A stretch of 64,000 nucleotides of DNA, taken from Paramesorhizobium deserti. Lineage in GTDB: Bacteria > Pseudomonadota > Alphaproteobacteria > Rhizobiales > Rhizobiaceae. Under the pieces are notes generated by a model. It was not told the origin of the DNA, ran no database searches, and saw only the letters and a program-made list of their open reading frames with translations. Numbering within the stretch: the stretch's first letter is position 1; each line of letters begins with the position of its first letter. Positions 52,498 to 60,330 of the stretch are shown here, piece by piece. The stretch spans positions 237,643 through 301,642 of the forward strand of contig NZ_LNTU01000039.1 in assembly GCF_001558695.1 (NCBI RefSeq), read 5' to 3'. Made by a program: the position numbers and the translations under genes.

Positions 52498-53154
52498 ATG
52501 GAATGGGATTGGGCCTTCGTCATGCAGATCCTTCCGACCCTCTTCGAGGGCGTGAAGATCACCATTCTCGCAACCCTGCTCGGCTCCATCGTGGCGGCGG
52601 CGCTCGGTCTCGTGATCGCCATTCTCCGGCGTTCGAAATACCGGCTCATCTCGATGCCGACAGGCTTCATCGCGGAGTTCATCCGCGGCACGCCGCTTCT
52701 GGTGCAGCTCTATTTCATTTTCTACGTGCTGCCCGACATGGGCATCACGCTGGCGCCGCTGGTGGCGGGCGTGATCGGCCTCGGGCTGCATTATGGCACC
52801 TATGCCGCCGAAGTCTATCGCGCCGGCATCGAGAATGTGGCGCGTGGCCAGTGGGAAGCCGCAAAGGCTTGCAACCTCACCGCCTTCCAGACCTGGACGC
52901 GGGTCATCCTGCCGCAGGCATTGCCGCCAATGATCCCGGCGCTCGCCAATTATTTCATCGCCATGTTCAAGGAAACGCCGCTGCTCTCCGCGATCACAGT
53001 GCTTGAACTGATGAACCAGGCGCGCAGCATCGCCAATTTCAACTACCGCTATATCGAGCCGATCACCCTCGTGGGCGCGTTCTTCCTGGCCATCAGCCTG
53101 ATTTCAGTCATCGGGCTGCGCTGGCTCGAACGCCGCTATGGCCGGATCGGCTGA
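52498..53154 (+). CDS. ehuD: Ectoine ABC transporter permease
   Basis: This 218-residue second permease has TLFEGVKITILATLLGS, EFIRGTPLLVQLYFIFYVLP and YAAEVYRAGIENVARGQWEAAKAC, characteristic of the amino-acid permease family. With EhuC it forms the channel of the ectoine importer. The ATG follows AGGAGGCTACG. Ten bases after its stop the eutA ATG follows. Confidence 0.9.
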   Translation: MEWDWAFVMQILPTLFEGVKITILATLLGSIVAAALGLVIAILRRSKYRLISMPTGFIAEFIRGTPLLVQLYFIFYVLPDMGITLAPLVAGVIGLGLHYGTYAAEVYRAGIENVARGQWEAAKACNLTAFQTWTRVILPQALPPMIPALANYFIAMFKETPLLSAITVLELMNQARSIANFNYRYIEPITLVGAFFLAISLISVIGLRWLERRYGRIG

Positions 53155-53164
53155 GGAGAGGATC

Positions 53165-53944
53165 ATGGATGTTCCCGCCGCCATCCGGCGCACCGAAATG
53201 CCGCTCGACTATGACGACCGTCCGGTCGAAAAGCGCGTTGGCCTCATCATTCTGGCGACCGATCACACCACCGAGCCTGATTTTCGGAGAATGGTGGCGA
53301 GCGACCGCATCGCGCTCTACACCGCGCGCGTCGCCTACGCCAATCCGACAACGCCGGAAAACCTGCGGCGCATGCAGCCGGAACTCACTAGGGCGGCAAG
53401 GCTGATCCTGCCAGATGAGGAACTCGATGCCGTCTGCTATTCCTGCACATCGGCGTCGGTCGTCATCGGCGATCACGAGATCCAGTCGGCGATCCAGGCC
53501 GCGAAACCCGGCGTTCCCGTCATCACGCCGACGCTTGCCTCGGTCAAGGCGCTCTATGCCGTGGGCGCACGCCGCATCAGCATCCTTACGCCCTATACGA
53601 TCGGCACCAGTGCGCCAATGGCCGATTACTTCATCACCAGCGGCTTCCATATCGCGCGCTTCACCTGCTTCGGCCTTGAGGACGACCGGCAGATGGCGCG
53701 CATCAGCCCAGCCTCGCTCATCGCGGCGGCCCGCGAGGCGATGTCCCCCGATGCTGATGCGCTGTTCATTTCCTGCACGGCGTTGAGGTCAGCAGGCGTT
53801 GCCGCCGAAATCGAACGTGCCATCGGCAAGCCCGTCATCACCAGCAATCTGGCGACGAGCTGGGCGACGTTGCGCATCTGCGGCGAGACCGTGCCGCAGC
53901 CGGAACTGGGCCGCTTGATGAGCCTGCCGATGGCTGCCTGGTGA
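53165..53944 (+). CDS. eutA: Hydroxyectoine utilisation protein EutA (Asp/Glu racemase/maleate isomerase family)
   Basis: This 259-residue enzyme of the Asp/Glu/maleate racemase superfamily has active-site cysteines in VCYSCTSASVVIG and FISCTALRSAG. In the proposed hydroxyectoine route EutA, EutB and EutC together remove the hydroxyl group to give ectoine; EutA would isomerise the stereocentre. ATG 53165 (GAGGAGAGG upstream) is preferred over the frame opening at 53138 in ehuD. It belongs to the ehu-eut-doe operon, with eutB four bases on. Confidence 0.87.
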   Translation: MDVPAAIRRTEMPLDYDDRPVEKRVGLIILATDHTTEPDFRRMVASDRIALYTARVAYANPTTPENLRRMQPELTRAARLILPDEELDAVCYSCTSASVVIGDHEIQSAIQAAKPGVPVITPTLASVKALYAVGARRISILTPYTIGTSAPMADYFITSGFHIARFTCFGLEDDRQMARISPASLIAAAREAMSPDADALFISCTALRSAGVAAEIERAIGKPVITSNLATSWATLRICGETVPQPELGRLMSLPMAAW

Positions 53945-53948
53945 GACC

Positions 53949-54938
53949 ATGTCCGACAGACCCGTCACCCTCGCCGAGATCGAAGAAGCACGCCGTGCCA
54001 TCGTGGGCCGGATCGTGCGCACACCGACGCTCCCCTCGCCTTCCCTCTCCGAACGGATGGGCGTGCCGGTTTATCTGAAGCTCGAACACCGCCAGACAAC
54101 GGGCAGCTTCAAGCTGCGCGGCGCATCCAACGCGATGCGCCGTCTTTCGGCCGAGGAGAAGCGCCACGGCGTCACCACGGCCTCGACCGGCAACCACGGG
54201 CGGGCGCTCGCCCATGCCGCCAGGCTCGAAGGTGTCCGCGCCGTCATCTGCATGTCCCGCCTCGTGCCCGGCAACAAGGTGGACGAGATCCGCCGTCTCG
54301 GCGCCGAGATCCGCATCATCGGCAATTCGCAGGATGATGCCCAGGAGGAGGTCGACCGGCTGGTGAAGGAAGACGGCCTTACTATGGTGCCGCCCTTTGA
54401 CAATCCCGCGATCATCGCCGGACAGGGCACGATGGGGCTCGAGATCGTCGAGGATGTACCGGAGGTCGACACGGCCCTTGTACCGGTTTCCGGCGGCGGG
54501 CTCGCCGCCGGCGTCGCGGCAGCGGTGAAGGCATTGCGGCCGCGGGCGAAGATCATCGGCGTTTCCATGGCGGCAGGGGCCGCCATGCGCGCCAGCCTCG
54601 ATGCCGGGCACCCCGTTCTTGTCGAGGAAAGCGAGAGCCTTGCGGACTCGCTCGGCGGCGGCATCGGCCTTTCCAATCGCTACACCTTCGCCATGGTGCG
54701 CGATCTCCTCGATGACGTCCTGCTTCTTTCCGAGGACGAGATCGCCGCCGGCATCACTCATGCCTATGCGATGGAACGCGAGATCATCGAGGGTGCGGCA
54801 GCCGTAGGCATCGGTGCTCTGCTTGCCGATCGCATCAAGGCATCTGGTCCGGTCGTCGCCATCCTTTCGGGCCGCAACATCGACATGACCCAGCATCGCC
54901 GTGTCGTCTGCGGCGACAAGCATATGGAAGAGACCTGA
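53949..54938 (+). CDS. eutB: Hydroxyectoine utilisation dehydratase EutB (threonine dehydratase-like)
   Basis: This 329-residue fold-type II PLP enzyme has the cofactor lysine in TTGSFKLRGASNA and the phosphate-binding loop VSGGGLAAGVA. It resembles threonine/serine dehydratases but lacks a regulatory ACT domain. In the hydroxyectoine pathway it is proposed to eliminate water from the hydroxylated ring-opened or ring form. It lies 4 bp after eutA and 2 bp before eutC. Confidence 0.88.
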   Translation: MSDRPVTLAEIEEARRAIVGRIVRTPTLPSPSLSERMGVPVYLKLEHRQTTGSFKLRGASNAMRRLSAEEKRHGVTTASTGNHGRALAHAARLEGVRAVICMSRLVPGNKVDEIRRLGAEIRIIGNSQDDAQEEVDRLVKEDGLTMVPPFDNPAIIAGQGTMGLEIVEDVPEVDTALVPVSGGGLAAGVAAAVKALRPRAKIIGVSMAAGAAMRASLDAGHPVLVEESESLADSLGGGIGLSNRYTFAMVRDLLDDVLLLSEDEIAAGITHAYAMEREIIEGAAAVGIGALLADRIKASGPVVAILSGRNIDMTQHRRVVCGDKHMEET

Positions 54939-54940
54939 CC

Positions 54941-55933
54941 ATGCCCCGCATGACGATCCTGACCGAAGCTGATCTCCGGAAGATCGTGCCGCTCGATCGC
55001 GACGCAATTGCCTGTGTCGAATCCGCCTTCGCGGCGCTCTCGACCAAGGCCGTCGCCATGCCGCCGATCCTCAGGCTCGACATTCCGGAATATCGCGGCG
55101 AGGTCGACGTCAAGACCGCCTACGTTCCAGGGATCGAAGGCTTCGCGATCAAGATCAGCCCCGGCTTCTTCGATAATCCGAAACTCGGCCTGCCGAGCGT
55201 CAACGGTATGATGGTGCTCCTGAGTTCGCGCACCGGCCTGGTGGAAGCACTGCTTCTCGACAATGGCTATCTGACCGATGTGCGCACCGCCGCAGCCGGC
55301 GCGGTCGCCGCCAAGCATCTGGCGCGGCCTGATGCGGCCGTCGCGGCCGTCTTCGGCGCTGGCGTCCAGGCACGGCTGCAGCTTGAAGCGCTGACCCTCG
55401 TGCGCCCCATCCGCGAAGCGCGCATCTGGGCACGCGACACGGACAAGGCGCGGAAAACAGCCGCGGACTTGCAGGCAAGACTCGACATCGGCGTGAAGGC
55501 CGAAAGCGACCCGGCAAGCGCCGTGCATGACGCCGATGTCATCATCACCACGACGCCGGCGAGCGAGCCGGTCTTGCGTGCGGAATGGCTGGAGCCCGGC
55601 CAGCACGTCACCGCCATGGGCTCGGACGCCGAACACAAGAACGAGATCGATCCGGCCGTCATCACCCGGGCCGACCTTTATGTCGCCGACCGTCTCAGCC
55701 AGACCCGGCTTCTGGGCGAACTGCACCATGCCATCGAAAAGGGTCTTGTCGCAGCCGACGCCCATTTCGACGAACTGGGCGACATCATCTCGGGGAAGGC
55801 GGTGCGACGCCCCTCCCCGCAAGCCATCACGCTCGCCGACCTGACCGGAACCGGCGTGCAGGATACCGCCATCGCCACGCTCGCCCGTGACAGGGCAAAG
55901 TGCGCGCAGATCGGAACAGTCTTCGAAAGCTGA
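54941..55933 (+). CDS. eutC: Ectoine utilisation protein EutC (ornithine cyclodeaminase/mu-crystallin family)
   Basis: This 330-residue NAD(P)-binding protein has AVFGAGVQARLQLEALTLVRP in its Rossmann part and N-terminal EYRGEVDVKTAYVPGIEGFAIKISPGF-type signature (core KTAYVPGIEGFAIKISPGF). It probably reduces the imine or dehydrated product formed by EutB to ectoine. It is coupled to eutB (stop and start 2 bp apart) and followed by doeA after 30 bp. Confidence 0.88.
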   Translation: MPRMTILTEADLRKIVPLDRDAIACVESAFAALSTKAVAMPPILRLDIPEYRGEVDVKTAYVPGIEGFAIKISPGFFDNPKLGLPSVNGMMVLLSSRTGLVEALLLDNGYLTDVRTAAAGAVAAKHLARPDAAVAAVFGAGVQARLQLEALTLVRPIREARIWARDTDKARKTAADLQARLDIGVKAESDPASAVHDADVIITTTPASEPVLRAEWLEPGQHVTAMGSDAEHKNEIDPAVITRADLYVADRLSQTRLLGELHHAIEKGLVAADAHFDELGDIISGKAVRRPSPQAITLADLTGTGVQDTAIATLARDRAKCAQIGTVFES

Positions 55934-55963
55934 ACGGGTTTAGCCCGACAAGGAAACGACCAA

Positions 55964-57145
55964 ATGAGTGAGCCAAATCTGAAATTCACCCGCCAGGAAT
56001 ATGCGCAGCGGCTGGAAAAGACCCGCGTGGAAATGCAAAAGCGCGGCATCGATCTCCTGATCGTCAGCGATCCGTCCAACATGGCCTGGCTCACCGGCTA
56101 TGACGGCTGGTCGTTCTACGTGCACCAGGCCGTCATCATCCCACCCGAGGGTGAGCCCATCTGGTATGGGCGCGGACAGGATGCCAACGGCGCCAAGCGG
56201 ACGGCTTATCTCGCCCACGACAATGTCATCGGCTATCCCGACCACTACGTTCAGTCGACCGAACGCCATCCAATGGACTATCTCGCAAAGATTATCGCGG
56301 AACGCGGCTGGGACAAGATGACCATCGCCGTGGAGATGGACAATTACTGGTTCTCCGCCGCCGCCTTCGCCTCGCTGCAGAAGCACCTGCCCAATGCCCG
56401 CTTTGTCGACGGCACAGCGCTCGTCAACTGGCAGCGCGCGGTGAAGAGCTCGCAGGAACTCGACTATATGCGCAAGGCGGCGCGTATCGTTGAATTGATG
56501 CATGAGCGCATCGCCGAAATGGCCGAGCCGGGCATGCGCAAATGCGATCTCGTGGCGGAAATCTATGATGCCGGCATTCGCGGCACGCCGGAATTCGGCG
56601 GCGATTATCCAGCCATCGTTCCGCTGCTGCCATCGGGCGCCGATGCGGCCGCCCCGCATCTGACCTGGGACGATCGTCCTATGCAGAAGGGCGAAGGCAC
56701 ATTCTTCGAGATCGCCGGCTGCTACAACCGCTATCATGTGCCGCTGTCGCGCACGGTCTTCCTGGGCAAGCCGACGCAGGAATTCCTCGACGCCGAGAAG
56801 GCAACGCTCGAGGGCATGGAAGCGGGACTTGCCGCCGCCAAGCCGGGAAATACCTGCGAGGACATCGCCAATGCCTTCTTCGCGGTCCTGAAGAAATACG
56901 GCATCGTCAAGGACAACCGCACCGGCTATCCGATCGGCCTTTCCTATCCGCCGGATTGGGGCGAGCGCACGATGAGCCTGCGGCCTGGCGACAGGACGGA
57001 GCTGAAGCCCGGCATGACCTTCCATTTCATGACCGGCCTCTGGCTTCAGGACATGGGCCTCGAAATCACGGAAAGCATTCTCATCACCGAAACGGGCGTG
57101 GAATGCCTTGCCAATGTTCCGCGCAAGCTGCTTGTGAAGGATTGA
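55964..57145 (+). CDS. doeA: Ectoine hydrolase DoeA (EutD), M24 family
   Basis: This 393-residue enzyme has the creatinase/prolidase M24 fold, with an N-terminal domain (LLIVSDPSNMAWLTGYDGWSF) and a pita-bread catalytic domain (IVPLLPSGADAAAPHLTWDD; CYNRYHVPLSRTVFLG; MTFHFMTGLWLQDMGLEITES). The strict metal-ligand set of peptidases is altered, as in ectoine hydrolases. It opens the ectoine ring to N-acetyl-2,4-diaminobutyrates. It is followed 9 bp later by doeB, its pathway partner. Confidence 0.9.
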   Translation: MSEPNLKFTRQEYAQRLEKTRVEMQKRGIDLLIVSDPSNMAWLTGYDGWSFYVHQAVIIPPEGEPIWYGRGQDANGAKRTAYLAHDNVIGYPDHYVQSTERHPMDYLAKIIAERGWDKMTIAVEMDNYWFSAAAFASLQKHLPNARFVDGTALVNWQRAVKSSQELDYMRKAARIVELMHERIAEMAEPGMRKCDLVAEIYDAGIRGTPEFGGDYPAIVPLLPSGADAAAPHLTWDDRPMQKGEGTFFEIAGCYNRYHVPLSRTVFLGKPTQEFLDAEKATLEGMEAGLAAAKPGNTCEDIANAFFAVLKKYGIVKDNRTGYPIGLSYPPDWGERTMSLRPGDRTELKPGMTFHFMTGLWLQDMGLEITESILITETGVECLANVPRKLLVKD

Positions 57146-57154
57146 GGCTTTAAA

Positions 57155-58159
57155 ATGCTTGCCAGCCTTTTGCCGCCCTCCCCGATCGTGCCGACCGTCG
57201 CTTTCGACAGGAACGGCGTTCAGCACGGTTTCCTGCGGCTGCCCTATAGCCGCGACGACTCTGCCTGGGGGTCGGTGATGATCCCCATCGCCGTCATCCG
57301 CAACGGCAGGGGCCCTACCGCGCTTCTGACCGGGGGCAACCACGGCGACGAATATGAAGGGCCGATCGCGCTCTTCGATCTCGCCCGCACGCTCGATCCG
57401 AAAGATGTAAATGGCACCGTGATCATCGTCCCGGCGATGAACTATCCGGCATTCCGGGCGGGAACGCGCACGTCTCCCATCGACAAGGGCAATCTCAACC
57501 GCAGCTTCCCCGGCCGCCCCGACGGGACCGTGACGCAGAAGATCGCGGATTACTTCACCCGCGAACTGCTGCCGCGTGCCGATATCGTGCTCGACTTCCA
57601 TTCAGGCGGCAAGACACTCGACTTTGTGCCCTTCGCCGCCGCCCATATCCTTGCCGACAAGGGGCAGGAAGCCCGCGCCTTCGAAGCGGTGAAGGCATTC
57701 TCCGCCCCTTGGTCGATGCGGATGCTCGAGATCGACGCGGTCGGCATGTACGACACGACGGCCGAAGAAATGGGCAAGATCTTCGTCACTACCGAGCTCG
57801 GCGGCGGCGGCACGGCCCGGGCCGAGACGATCGCCATCGCCAAGCGCGGCGTCATGAACGTGCTGCGCCATTCCGGCATTGTCTCGGGCGAGATCGAGCA
57901 CCGCGAAACGCGGTGGCTCGACATGCCCTTTGGCGACTGTTTCGCCTTTGCCGAAGAGGAAGGCCTGATCGAGACCATGGTCGATCTCGGTGACCCGGTG
58001 GCTGAGGACCAGATCGTCGCGCGCATTCATCCGGTCGGACTCGCGGGTGCTGCACCGGCGGAAATCCGCGCCAGGATGGGCGGCATCCTCGCCGCGCGTC
58101 ATTTCCCCGGCCTCGTCAAGCCGGGCGATTGCGTGGCCGTGGTCGGGGTGGTCGAATAG
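57155..58159 (+). CDS. doeB: N-acetyl-L-2,4-diaminobutyrate deacetylase DoeB (EutE)
   Basis: This 334-residue zinc deacylase of the succinylglutamate desuccinylase/aspartoacylase family has zinc ligands in TGGNHGDEYEGP (His, Glu) and DFHSGG (His). A C-terminal swivel-like domain (IHPVGLAGAAPAEIRARMGG) is also present. It removes the acetyl group to give diaminobutyrate for DoeD. It is the last gene of the rightward ectoine operon. Its stop lies only 5 bp from the convergent glycosyltransferase gene, with no terminator hairpin visible between them. Confidence 0.9.
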   Translation: MLASLLPPSPIVPTVAFDRNGVQHGFLRLPYSRDDSAWGSVMIPIAVIRNGRGPTALLTGGNHGDEYEGPIALFDLARTLDPKDVNGTVIIVPAMNYPAFRAGTRTSPIDKGNLNRSFPGRPDGTVTQKIADYFTRELLPRADIVLDFHSGGKTLDFVPFAAAHILADKGQEARAFEAVKAFSAPWSMRMLEIDAVGMYDTTAEEMGKIFVTTELGGGGTARAETIAIAKRGVMNVLRHSGIVSGEIEHRETRWLDMPFGDCFAFAEEEGLIETMVDLGDPVAEDQIVARIHPVGLAGAAPAEIRARMGGILAARHFPGLVKPGDCVAVVGVVE

Positions 58160-58164
58160 CGACG

Positions 58165-59808
58165 TTATTCAGAAGCCTTCTCACGGGTCAGGGCCGCGAG
58201 ATAATGGCCGCGCCAACGCAGGAATGTCGCGTCAACACCCGTGACCGGCGCCTCCGTATTGTCGACATGGCTGAAGACAACCCCTTCCGGATGTTCGCTC
58301 AACCAGGCTGGCGCCTGGCTGGTGTCGTCGAGGATATCAATGGGCGTGGTTCGGGCGGCGGCAAAGCTGATTTCGCCATTATAGCCGCCGACCCATGCCA
58401 CGGGCCGCTCATTCAGGCCCGGAACAGCCTGGACAATGCGTGAGGGATCGTTCTGCTGCCAGATCGGCGCCAGGCTCATCTGCGCGAACAGGAAGGCGAC
58501 AAGCCCAACAATGGCCCCGGCCGCAAGCCGTCGACCGTCGCGCGCCCGCATGATGCCCCAGCAGGCGAGACCGCAAAGCAAAAGGCCGACCGGCGGAAGG
58601 ACGGTGGTAGCGGGATCGAAGCCGAAAGTCGCGCGAATCTGGGAGGGAAAAAGCGCGCCGGCAAGGAAGATGATGCCTCCGGCAACCATCAACATCGCGC
58701 CTGCGGCTAACGGAAATTTCAGCGCATCCTTCCTCTCCGCCGCAGCGCTCTCGACAAAGCCAGCGATGACGAGCGCCGCACCCGGCAGCGAGGGAAAGAG
58801 GTAATAGGCCTGCTTGCCCGCCGAGAGCGAATGCAGGATCAGGGCGGAGACGAACCAGACGAGGCCGAGCCGAACGCTTTCCGACTTTAGCGCTCTCCGC
58901 CATACGGAGCGCGACCATGTGGCGCTGCTCAACGTCCAGGGGAGCAGCAGCGCCGGCAGCAGCGCGAACAGGAACCAGATCGGACGCGGATGCCCGAACT
59001 TGCCCTCGACGCGGCCGAAAGTCTGGGTCCAGACCAGTTCCCAGCCCGAGGACTTGCTCATTTCAATGAAGGAGGGCACGACCCACACGGCGTTGATCGC
59101 CGCGCCGCCCAATATGGCGGCAACCACCAGCAGCGTCCATTTCATACGCGAAACCGGCAATTCGCCCATAACCCAGAAGGGCGCCAACAGCGCGACCGGC
59201 GCCGTGTGCAGCAGGATGACCGGCCCCTTGCTGGCGAAGCCCAGCGAGACGCCGAGCAGCAGCAACAGAAGACCGGAGCGCATGCGCCCATGCGCGGCCG
59301 TGACGGTACCGATGATGGCAATGAGTGCGCCACAGGCGAGCATCGTGTCGAACATGAATGCCTGGCCGAAGATTGCGAACATAGGCAGGCCGGCGAGTAT
59401 CCAGTGCGGCTGCCCGACGGGCAGAACCCCTTCCCCTTCGTCGCGCGCCAGAATGCCGGTCAGGACCCGGAGGAGCAGAATTGCGGCCGCGCCGAAGAGG
59501 ATAGGGATCAGCCGCGCCAACATCTGGTTGGGACCCGTTATGTCCCATATCTCCTCGACCATCGCGAAAAGCAGCGGTGTCTTGTGGGTATAGGGGACAC
59601 CGTTCAGCGTGAGGAGAAGATGATTGTCGGTTATATAGGATTCCCATTCGACGGCGAGATAACGCGTTTCATCGATCGCCAATGGCGGGCGCACCCAGAG
59701 GGCGGCGACTGCGACGAGAAGGAACACCAGCGCCGGAACACCGCCGGCCCATGATAGGCCCCTTGCGCGGTTCAGCGCGAGGGACGTGGAAGACGGTTGG
59801 GGGACCAC
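58165..59808 (-). CDS. Membrane glycosyltransferase, GT39/ArnT type (PMT-like)
   Basis: This ~547-residue integral membrane protein has the PMT/ArnT N-terminal signature PPLAIDETRYLAVEWE (acidic pair in the first periplasmic loop), then YTHKTPLLF and many hydrophobic helices to about residue 450. A short C-terminal soluble tail follows. Such enzymes transfer sugars from polyprenyl phosphate to lipid A or proteins. The GTG start at 59808 has AGGAA seven bases upstream; an ATG at 59949 would add ~47 residues unlike the family. It is a single gene, unrelated to the ectoine cluster. Confidence 0.8.
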   Translation of the reverse strand: MVPQPSSTSLALNRARGLSWAGGVPALVFLLVAVAALWVRPPLAIDETRYLAVEWESYITDNHLLLTLNGVPYTHKTPLLFAMVEEIWDITGPNQMLARLIPILFGAAAILLLRVLTGILARDEGEGVLPVGQPHWILAGLPMFAIFGQAFMFDTMLACGALIAIIGTVTAAHGRMRSGLLLLLLGVSLGFASKGPVILLHTAPVALLAPFWVMGELPVSRMKWTLLVVAAILGGAAINAVWVVPSFIEMSKSSGWELVWTQTFGRVEGKFGHPRPIWFLFALLPALLLPWTLSSATWSRSVWRRALKSESVRLGLVWFVSALILHSLSAGKQAYYLFPSLPGAALVIAGFVESAAAERKDALKFPLAAGAMLMVAGGIIFLAGALFPSQIRATFGFDPATTVLPPVGLLLCGLACWGIMRARDGRRLAAGAIVGLVAFLFAQMSLAPIWQQNDPSRIVQAVPGLNERPVAWVGGYNGEISFAAARTTPIDILDDTSQAPAWLSEHPEGVVFSHVDNTEAPVTGVDATFLRWRGHYLAALTREKASE

Positions 59809-59958
59809 GAACGATTCCTGCTTTTTTGGAGGATACCACCTGCTCTCGGCCGATAGACTGATGGTCTCACCGTGGCGGCAATATGACGGATAATTGCAGA
59901 TCAGGGAGAATTTTCCGGCGCCCGTTTCCTTCTCGCGCAGGAGCGGCAACGGCAGTTG

Positions 59959-60330
59959 TTATTTTTCCCCCTTCGGGCAGGATTTCAACACCACCGGCTT
60001 GCCCGGCTCACTGCCGAGCACCCGGCACGACCCGTTGGCGCAAAGCGTCCAGCCGCCGCCGGTCACTCCCGATGACGCCAGGCTGACGGAGGGCTGCGGG
60101 GGTATCTCGGGCCTGTAGCGCCACCAGCCGTCTTTCAGGACAGCATTCTCCGGCGGGTCCATTCCGGCACCCGAACCCTTGACCCTCGCTTCGATGATCT
60201 GCAGCCCTTCAGGGGTGACGCGCCAATCCTCCTGCCAAGGGATTTTCTCGACGCTATGCATCCACGACAACATGAAGGCGGCGGTGGCGATCCTCGTCAC
60301 CGCGCCGCCGGCAAGGATGCACAGGCTCAT
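59959..60330 (-). CDS. DUF1850 protein, TRAP-TAXI companion
   Basis: This 123-residue protein has an N-terminal hydrophobic segment (LCILAGGAVTRIATAAFMLSW) and DUF1850 features (FMLSWMHSVEKIPWQEDW, EARVKGSGAGMDPPENAV, GGWTLCANGSC). DUF1850 proteins are regularly encoded with TRAP-TAXI fused permeases and are probably involved in their assembly or function. Its ATG 60330 overlaps the permease stop (ATGA), so it is coupled to it. The frame opening at 60483 is inside the permease and is rejected. Confidence 0.82.
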   Translation of the reverse strand: MSLCILAGGAVTRIATAAFMLSWMHSVEKIPWQEDWRVTPEGLQIIEARVKGSGAGMDPPENAVLKDGWWRYRPEIPPQPSVSLASSGVTGGGWTLCANGSCRVLGSEPGKPVVLKSCPKGEK

